Below, one piece after another: positions 51,101 to 60,400 of a stretch of DNA of 64,000 nt. The notes under the pieces are model-generated. The model worked only from the letters and a program-made list of their open reading frames with translations. It was not told the origin of the DNA and made no database searches. Position numbers and translations under genes: made by a program. Numbering within the stretch: the first letter of the stretch is position 1; every line of letters starts with the position of its first letter. The stretch lies in the NCBI RefSeq assembly GCF_000972845.2, contig NC_040013.1, forward strand, positions 4,144,642 through 4,208,641, read 5' to 3'. The stretch is from Larimichthys crocea. Lineage: Eukaryota > Chordata > Actinopteri > Sciaenidae.

Positions 51101-51985
51101 GTTCAGTGTCTGCCTGCAAGTACGTCAGTGTGTATATATGGTATGCAATAAACAAGCGGAGTACACACAGGAGACAAGCCCATACAAAACTCATCATCTC
51201 TGGGAACGTGAGATTCCAACACAGCCCGGATAATAACCATAAAGCGGTTTTTCTCTTGTGCACCTCTTCAGAACTGCAGGGCGAATATGTGCAAATACAC
51301 AAAGTGCACACACACATACAGAGACAACACTGAAAAGGTCCCTTTTGTCTGCTCAACGCTGATGAAAAGCTACCCACTGCGAACTTCAATCACATTGGAA
51401 AATGAGTTGGAGACGTGCTGTAACCCCGACAGTGTCATTAAGCCTGTCAGTCAGTCCCCTGGAGTTTGGGGAGGAGGAAACCGCCGTCGGCCTTCTTTAG
51501 TGGGCTGTGCAGTCCTGAACTAGACCCGGAGGTACGAAGTCTCCTCCTGTGCTGGATCCATGTCTGACACTGGCATAATGAAGCTATTTTATTATAAAAT
51601 CTGCCTTGTGTGTCCATAAACCCCCAAATGTCAAACATCCAGACAAAGGAATCATGCATATTCTAATGATGCTCAGGGAAGATGATAACAAACATTATCA
51701 TGTGAGAAATGATAGCCGAAATCCCATCATATATGTTCCCACGCATTAAAACCCATGCAGTGCACACACACACACACACAGACAGACACGCACACACAAT
51801 ACATAGAGCAAGATAAGCCTCCGCACGCTGTCAGAGGCGAGTGTGTGTGATTGGCCTCTGTGGAGCTACTGCTTCTCTCATCATTAACTCTTCAGAGGAT
51901 CGCACGGCTCTAATCACGCTAAGCCTCTCTGAATGGCGATGAAGTCAAAAACGTGCCCATGCACATATTTACAGATGCCCAACTC

Positions 51986-52038
<53 letters not shown>

Positions 52039-55000
52039 AACGGCAAACACTTCATCAACACAATCACAAAACGTACTGTGTGCAGTCTGTAGAAGCACGT
52101 CTGATACCAAACACTGTAAGAACCAATTATGGCCATTTTTCTGGAACATTTAAAAAAATAAAAATCACCTCTATAATTAAAGGTAAAATTTCCACAGAGT
52201 TTGGGAATGATGTGTCCACCTTCCTTCTCAAATTTTTATTTTTGCTACCCCACTTTTACTCAAACATCTTACAGTCCAGTTAAAACCCCCTCGATCAAAA
52301 ATGTTTATGCTCAAATGAGTCACCTTCAATTATTGCCCAAACTCAAAGCAATATGCTTTCAGCAGCAGTGAGTAATGTGCACATTTCTTTTTTTTTTAAA
52401 CCTGGGTTTTCTCTCTAGAGCAATATATCTTATTACTTGTGGTTGTTGGGATTTATGCAGCATGAGAGGAAGACTGCAGGTTGGAGTCAGGGATGAAACA
52501 GCTCCACCTCCCTCCTCTGCATGTTATTTCAGGACATTGACGGATGCTTTTATTTAGAGTTCTCCTAAAAAAAGATGCTGGAATTGAACATCAATCACAG
52601 ATAAGATAAGTACAGCACAGTGCTCTTTGTAGCAAAGATGAAAATAAAACATTGTCACAGTGTGTCATTTATCTGGTGTTGATCAAGGAAAGTCAACAAG
52701 TCAGTGCATTAATAATGCAGTAATTTATACAGCATTTATATTTATTATGCAACCAAAACCTACTGCACGTGTGTTTGCAACTCGATACCACCCCCCAAAG
52801 CCTGAAACAGATCTGCCAGTCTATCGCTGCAGTAATAAACATGCGACATCCGGTTAGACTTTCAAAATAAAGCTCGCTATGGTCACAGTTTGGTTAGTTT
52901 TATGCACCAAAAGAACTCGGGTACATTTGAGAGAATATGGTAAGTTTCGTTACCTGATGTAACATCGTACAGAACTCAAGATAAGTCAAGGTTGACTTTT
53001 GGTTTCATACAGGAAGCAGACAGCAGTCTCCTGGGTGGAAGTCTTGGGTTTCTTTGACCCATTTGTCCACTCCGCCTCCTCCATAGGTGGACTTTAGTTC
53101 ATCCATCGCTTCCAGCTCATGCAGCACCTTCATATATTTACACTTTTCAGGCGAAACGTGACACTGACACCGTATCCTCTAGTGGATCGGCATGTATGTA
53201 TGTATTACACACGTTGGCGTAAGACTGGGCTGGTGCGTCTGTGTGTGTGTGTGTGGCACCACAACAGCAACCACATCCAATCTAAGATGGCCACACCTTG
53301 CCACAAGCGAAAGCCAATGGGTGCAATTAAATCTCCTGACAGCACCAGCTTTAACTACTCACTTTTTTAAATTGAGTCTGGCTACAATAAAATACCTGAG
53401 CAGTCTTTACCTCTGGGTCCTCTAGTGAATATTTTACAACCTTGATTCTACCTCGTCCCTTTTCCTCGATTTAAGACGGCACGTTCATGAGCTTTTTTCT
53501 GAGGTTGATGTGTAGCCAGCTACTGCCTGTCCCGACTGTTATTTAGCGACCATACCGTGTACGCTGCAAGGTCAAGTATAAGCCGAACCCGTAGGCCTCC
53601 GTCCCCTCCTAAGATGGAGTACTTTCATTTCACTCACTTGGGGCCTCGTATTTTCTCTCCATTTTATTGCTTTCTCTAAGCGCTTTCCACAAAGACACAT
53701 TCCACCTCCTCATACAGACACAGGGCTCCCGTCCAAGAGAGAGTGGGGAAGGTCTGGATACCGTGCCACAGGGACAAGAATGCTGACACTGCTGTAACTC
53801 GGGACAAAAGCTAAAGATGAGAGTGGAGAGAGACAGAGTGAGAAAGAGAATGGGAGCAAGTCTAGTGTATAGGAGTTGTTAGGGGGCTTGTGCTGAGCCA
53901 AACAGAGGAGCTGTAATCCCCATCTTTGGCGTGATGTCAGAGAGTCTTGCAGAAGACCGGTTTTCTCACTCTGCAAAAATGCTGTCTCCTACATCCCCGT
54001 GTGTGCCGCAGCTATATATAATGCAAACATCAAACGCTTGTAGCTGCGTTGACCTCTCTCTCCCTGGGAGACCCCTTGTTCCCTCGTAATACAGAAACCA
54101 TCCCCCAGACACACAAACACAGACTGGTTCTAAACGCCGACGCACCATCTGAATTTCACCTTATCTCTGAGGACAAGCTCATCTCTATTTTACAGATGGA
54201 CGGGGCGGTGAGGACTAATCTGGTTCCCTATCTTTTAACTTCACTCTGAAGATCTGAGAAGAGCAGAGATGAAGGAGGGCCATTTCTTCACAATGCATCC
54301 GACTTCAGGGACAGGAAAAAAGGGGTGGAAGAACAAAATATACGGCACCAGGAGAAGAGCTTCTCTCTGTCATTGTGCTGAGCGTATCTCATGTATTGGT
54401 AACTGGAATTGAGATACTGACCCAACCGATCATCATCGAAGGTCATCTCAGGATTGATACACACTTTGCTGATTCATCTATTTAATCATTTATTGCTCAC
54501 TTTTATTTTTTTTAGTCTCGACATCAGATAACCTGAGTACCCCAGATGGGCTGTTACAAAAAAACATCTGTGGTAGTCATCGTTGGAATTTATTTAGAAA
54601 GAGGAGTCACTTTCACTTTACCAAGTAATTGGATGAACCATCTGTCTATCAACGTGTATCATGGGAAAACTTCAACCAATCAGATCAACAAACCATATAA
54701 TGTAGTTAAATATAGTCTCATTAAAGTCAGAGCATATTCTCCATCAGTGTCATTCTTTTCTCTTCTTTCTGATCTGAACTGATGTAGAGCAGCCACCACT
54801 TTTGTTTTTCGACCTGTCACGTGAATCCTGGTATATTTCCATGCATACTTCTTGAAGGTATCATTGGAGAATGTGAACACAATGGTGAGTAGCTCATGTA
54901 ACACAGCACTGCATTAACTTGATCCTTACAAAGTCATACAGAGATAGTCGAGGGAAGAAGAGAGGACATTAAATGTAGCTTCTTCTGCATCTTTATACAG

Positions 55001-57396
55001 CATTCAGGTGCCTTAACCAGTTTTCTCTTTTACCTGTTTGAATGTTTACCTTTTACCTGGCTGACTAGAGAAGCTGTTTGCTTCCTTATGCATAAATCGA
55101 CAATGATTTCCACAGTTGCACTCACTAATCAGGGCCAGTAATTGCTCCAGTGACTGAAAACAGGGTTTGGCTGCTCCATTGCCCAGAGGAGATTGCTGGT
55201 CTACACCACTGGCTATCCCTAACCTGTGACCTCAGCTCCTAATCACCAATTAACATGCAGCATTATCTGCATATTGACGTAAAGGCAAAGGGTATATCAG
55301 CTGAGAATGCCTATTAAACAGGATGAAAACAAAACTACGACATGGAGGGCATCTTCTAAATGCAAATGTACACAAATATTTTGATGCGAGCCGGCGTGCT
55401 GGTTGAGGGCAGTTGTGGAGGGAGTTGGATTTGTAGCTCTCCCCTGTCACAACAATATCTTTTTTACCACGGAGCTGCTGACATGATTCATGAGCCAGAC
55501 GACTTGATGTGGTGCTGGTGTGCCGGCCCAGATGAAATCCCCTCAGTCCACTAATATAGGTTTCTGTGCTGGGGTGTGCTTTACAAGTTACTGTAGCTAA
55601 GGAGCCATTTCACACTGCTGAGCTAGAAATAGGTCTTACTGTAGCTAAATCAACCCAGTCCACCCCTCCCCAACCCTTGTCACTGGAGACAGTGTTACAC
55701 AGTACACACATAATTCTACACACACGTTCAATAAACACATACACACATTCCTTCTCTGCCTCTCTCTCTCCCTTTTCCTTCCTTCCCTTCACAACTACCT
55801 TCGGTGGCTCTCATCCACCCACCCACCCCCTTTTTTCCGAGTACCTCTCTTTCCCTTGCTCCTTCTCCTTCTCCTTCATTAAAATGGACTTCCTAAAGCC
55901 TCCATTCGTCTTGCTGACAGCTCCACTATCGATCGGACTGGAGAAAGGGATGCAGTCCTAGAGCTTTAAATGGCTCTCTGGCTAGTGTGGATGAAGGCTG
56001 GGCTGGACTGAGGCCGGAGGGGAGGAAGAGGTGGGGAGTGCCAGGTTTAGCCGGGAGGTCTGGTCCAAGTCTGGGCTCTGATGTGTTTTAGGTCACCAGT
56101 GAATAACACCTAGATTGCCCTGATGCCAGGAATCAGAATTTACATGAAAATGACTCACCGACTCTGTGATGAGGATTACTCTGATGAGATCAGATAATGA
56201 ATTAATCATGGAGGTTCAAAGCCAACCCATTAACCGGCCTCTTCGGGCCACCGGCAGACTGTCCTGAAAGTGAGAATTATAGCGGGACCGCTCGGAAACA
56301 CTGGGAAGTGAACAGAGGTGGGACTGTTTCAGTTGGCTACACTGACACGCAATTCATTCCAATCAAAGCCATGTGAACCAACGTTCCGCTGGCTGACGCC
56401 TTTAATCGGGCTCCATCCCTTATCGTCAGCCATTATCTAGGGAAGATGAGTTGGCACATTCCGTCTTCATCCCTCTCGCCGTGTGACATCAAATCCCTCC
56501 GCCAAGATTAATGATCGGACGTTTGATTTTCCTAATGATTAAAAGCTCTATGGCATACTCTGTGTCCTGCGGTGCAGCGGAAACCCCACGGAGCCCGTCG
56601 GATTCCCTCCTCCCTCTGATGAGCACTATCTATGTGTCTGTTGGTTGTCATCTATAATCATATTGTGCACCACAACAGCCTCAGAAAGCAAGGGAGGTCT
56701 CCTGTGGCCATGTCACTGTTTATTTGTGATCTAATCTGTCCCTCTGTACTGCCCTTGATTGGAGCCGCGAGGGAGAAAAAAAGATAGACAAGGTGTAATA
56801 TTCAAGACAAATTACTCAACTTCCCGACTGTGAGCAGTTCAATCTACACAAGGCACTGCAGTGTTTAGATTAAGGTCTTGTTAAAGTAGCATTAACAGCA
56901 GGGCTCATGATGCTCGTGTATTGACACTTTAATCAGTACATGAAGGAGTCCACACAGCATTCATCTTTGTGGAGCTAATTTGAAAATTCAAGCCTCCCGA
57001 CGGCAAAAGAATCCTTTAAAAGCCGATTGTGTCTGCTCTTTCTAAAATGCCACACTCCCACAGATATGCGGTGACACGGTCTGGGGTTCTATAAAATGAA
57101 GAAACGATAAGACAAATGGGGACGGAAGAGAAGGACTCGATGAAGAGGAGGTGTGCGGGGGAATGGGCGAGATGGAAGAGAAGTAAAGAAAGGAAGCAGA
57201 GGTGATCTGGAAGGGCGGAGGGAAGGAGAAATGGAGCATGGGGCACTGAGAGAGAGGAGGGAGAGGGAGGAGGTAGCAGAGAGGCAGAGAGCAGTAGTCG
57301 ATATAACGGCAGTCATTCATCTCTCTGACAGCCTTCCAAATGCTCCACTGGGGGAGACACAAAGCTGCGTCACCTCGAATGCAGCAAATGCACGGA

Positions 57397-57435
<39 letters not shown>

Positions 57436-60400
57436 GTTTGCATACATGTGCATGCACACACGGAGGAAACACATGTTTACGAGGCTTGATTTTGCCGCGC
57501 ACGCACACGCGCGGAGCTCCGTGTTCTGGGTCAGCGGTATGTTTGCGGGGCATGGTAAGTCAGTACATACACCATTACACTGCGACCTGTACAAGCACAA
57601 ATCATAGCCGCGGGCGTCAGTGGGACGTTCACACATGTTTTCTCTCTCTCACACATAAGCATATATGACGATCTGTATGTGCTGCAACAGTCGAATCAAC
57701 AGCGATAAATCTCAAAAGCAGTTCAAACAAACATTTAAAATAGGGGACGGGATGATTCCTGATTGGTTCCAGCTTCATAGAGGCGGGACGGTCGAATAGT
57801 TCCCATTGAACATGAACTGAGAATTAGTGAGAATTATGTTTAATATTTCTCTGCAAACACACTGAAATGTTCCAAGATAAACATTCCCATGAGCAGGACA
57901 TGACACATTCACATAACATTGGAATATGGGAACACAGATTTGTGCACACATACACACACATATACACACACCAATCCTTGCTTCCCAGTCCTGTTCACGG
58001 CCCATTGGCTGATGCCTGCCGTCCATCTCTCGTGATTCATGGCTAAGCGAGCTGCTGTAGAGCAGTTCTAAACCACTGGGCCGAGGAGAGCCTGTGTGTC
58101 ATTAAGGCACAGCGGGTTGGACATGCTGTTAGAGCCGCTGCACCATGGCCAGCTCTGTGCCTCAGCCCGGAACAACAGGAGGCGAGGAAGCAGGTACTGC
58201 TGTATGTGGTGGTACTGCTCATAGCGGTTTGACTGGAAAAGTAATATCAACAGCTGAGTGCACTCTGGGACTACTTTGAGCAAGAGAAGTGTTGTCTTTT
58301 ATTTAGTCGGACACCGTCTCCACCCAGCATTTCAACTAAATTAGCCACTCTAATCATCCTCAAATCCTCCTTCTTAATCAGCAAAGCAGTGGAGGCTAAA
58401 GAAAAGAGACAGGGTGCCAAGTTCCCCCCTCTGCCATCCTGTATTAGTGTGGGCCCCAAGAAAGCCATGGAGGCACACGTCCATACCCTAATGACTCCTT
58501 AATGATCCCCTCCTTCTGCAAGAGTGCTGACAAACACTGACAAACCCTAACCCTGACAAGAGGAACACCCACACTCAGCCCTCTTCCTCACCCCTTATTT
58601 AGAGGCTCATCTCTCAGCCCTCAGCCTCATTATAGCAACGATGGTCCAGCAGGATCCATACAGTCCCCCCCCCCCCCACCATCTAAACTAGCAGCAAGAT
58701 AAACACCCGTGATGAAATAGCCCGTGTCACTTTCAGAGTGAGGGGCAAAGTTTGAGTAAATTCCTTTCGGCAGATGGAGCGAGAGCGAGAGAGAGGCGCA
58801 GATAAACAAAAGCCAGATTTAAAATAGAGAATGTCGGCAGGAGGCAGAGTAGAACTGCGGAGCCTATGGAAAATCATTGTTTGTACCCTTTTCACTTTTC
58901 CCTGATCGTGATTTCCATTTCAACTTGGGGTTGGGGGAGTCAGCAGCGGAGACTCTTTTTCGACATCACACAAGACATAATTACAGAGTGCACCATTGCC
59001 AGCCCGCCTCAGTTTCTCCTAAATACTCACACCCCAAATTAGGGGTTACCTCCTTCTAGTTAAACCTACTATTTAAGATGAAAACGTCACAGACAAACAG
59101 AGGGGACGCGAAAGGGAGCTTGGAGAGGAAAGACCTAGTTTAACAGCTTTGTTTCACAATGACAGAGAAGGCCTTTGTTAGAGATGGTTACTGGCAGGCC
59201 TTGGATAAAGCCAGGTGTGGAAATTGGGACAAAAACAAAAGTTGGAAAAGACACAGAGAGCTAGAAAGACTAGGGAGTGTGTTTATGTTCTATCTGCAGT
59301 ATATATGACAGCTGAAAATCTGCTAAGGATATTTCCAAAAGAGAGTGAGCTAAAGAAAAACACTAACTTCACGCTAGCCCATGACCTCACTGGTTTGGAC
59401 CGCAGCTCCCAGTCCCAGTCGCGGATGACAGAGCACTCACTCTTTGAGCCTTTCCCCAGCTCAGCCATCTTTTCTGTTTTGTTTTCTTTTTTCTTTTTCT
59501 CCCTCTTTATAGATGAGGATCCTGGTCAGATTCAAGACGATTTATTAGTGTCACAGAGTCTGCTGGTCAGCTTCAGGCAAGTGGCCAACACTAGGCTTGG
59601 CTCTTTTCTTTCTTTTTTTTTTGCAGTGCTGGGCTGTAAAGAGCCACAAAAGAGATTTTCTTCTCTGGTTATTGGAAGATGAAAAGAGATCCCATGCATG
59701 GCTCCTTTACTGATCCCAGGTACTGTAGTGCCTCTTGATTTATGGAGAACACTCATCTGGAATCTCTGCTTTTTGTCTCTCTCTGCTCCTTCATCACACA
59801 CAGGCCACCGTTCACCCTGTGGCAGAGACTAGTAGCTGAAGTATTGTGGGAAACCGGAGTTTTGAGTTACACTTGTTGGTATCAGTTGTGGTATCAGCAT
59901 TAGCAGACATACACAGACGGTAAATGTTGTTGTGACAGTATAGATATAACAGTATATCGTATTAATGCCTTTAAACTGTAACTTTTCCACCTTAAAATAA
60001 CAGCTTCACTCTCATTTTGATGCTACACTGGCTTGTAATAAGGTGAATGACGCCATTATTTAACTTTGGGGTCCAGATTGTGAGAAGTATGTAACAATTT
60101 ATGACACAGCAACAACTGTTTCACTGATTTTTGGTGAAACTGGATCATATTTTATGGAGAAAATGTTTTCTGGTTTCCCCTCTGATGTCCTCTGGCTGCT
60201 CCGCCGTAGCTCTCTGTGATTTACAGAGTTTCCTGATGGACAGTAAACTGCGAAATGTAGCTGCTTACTGGCCGGGCTGGGAGCTCAGAGCACCGGGTAG
60301 CACAGGAGCTTCAGAAACAGTTTACAAGCCTGGGACAGGAGGAATGTTGACAGAAGAGGGGGGGGTTTGGTGTTGTGCTAGAACCGGAGCTGGGCGAGCG

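Noticed and set aside
58665..58677. A poly-C run as a functional element
   Set aside because: It is a simple homopolymer of 13 bases with no structured partner nearby.
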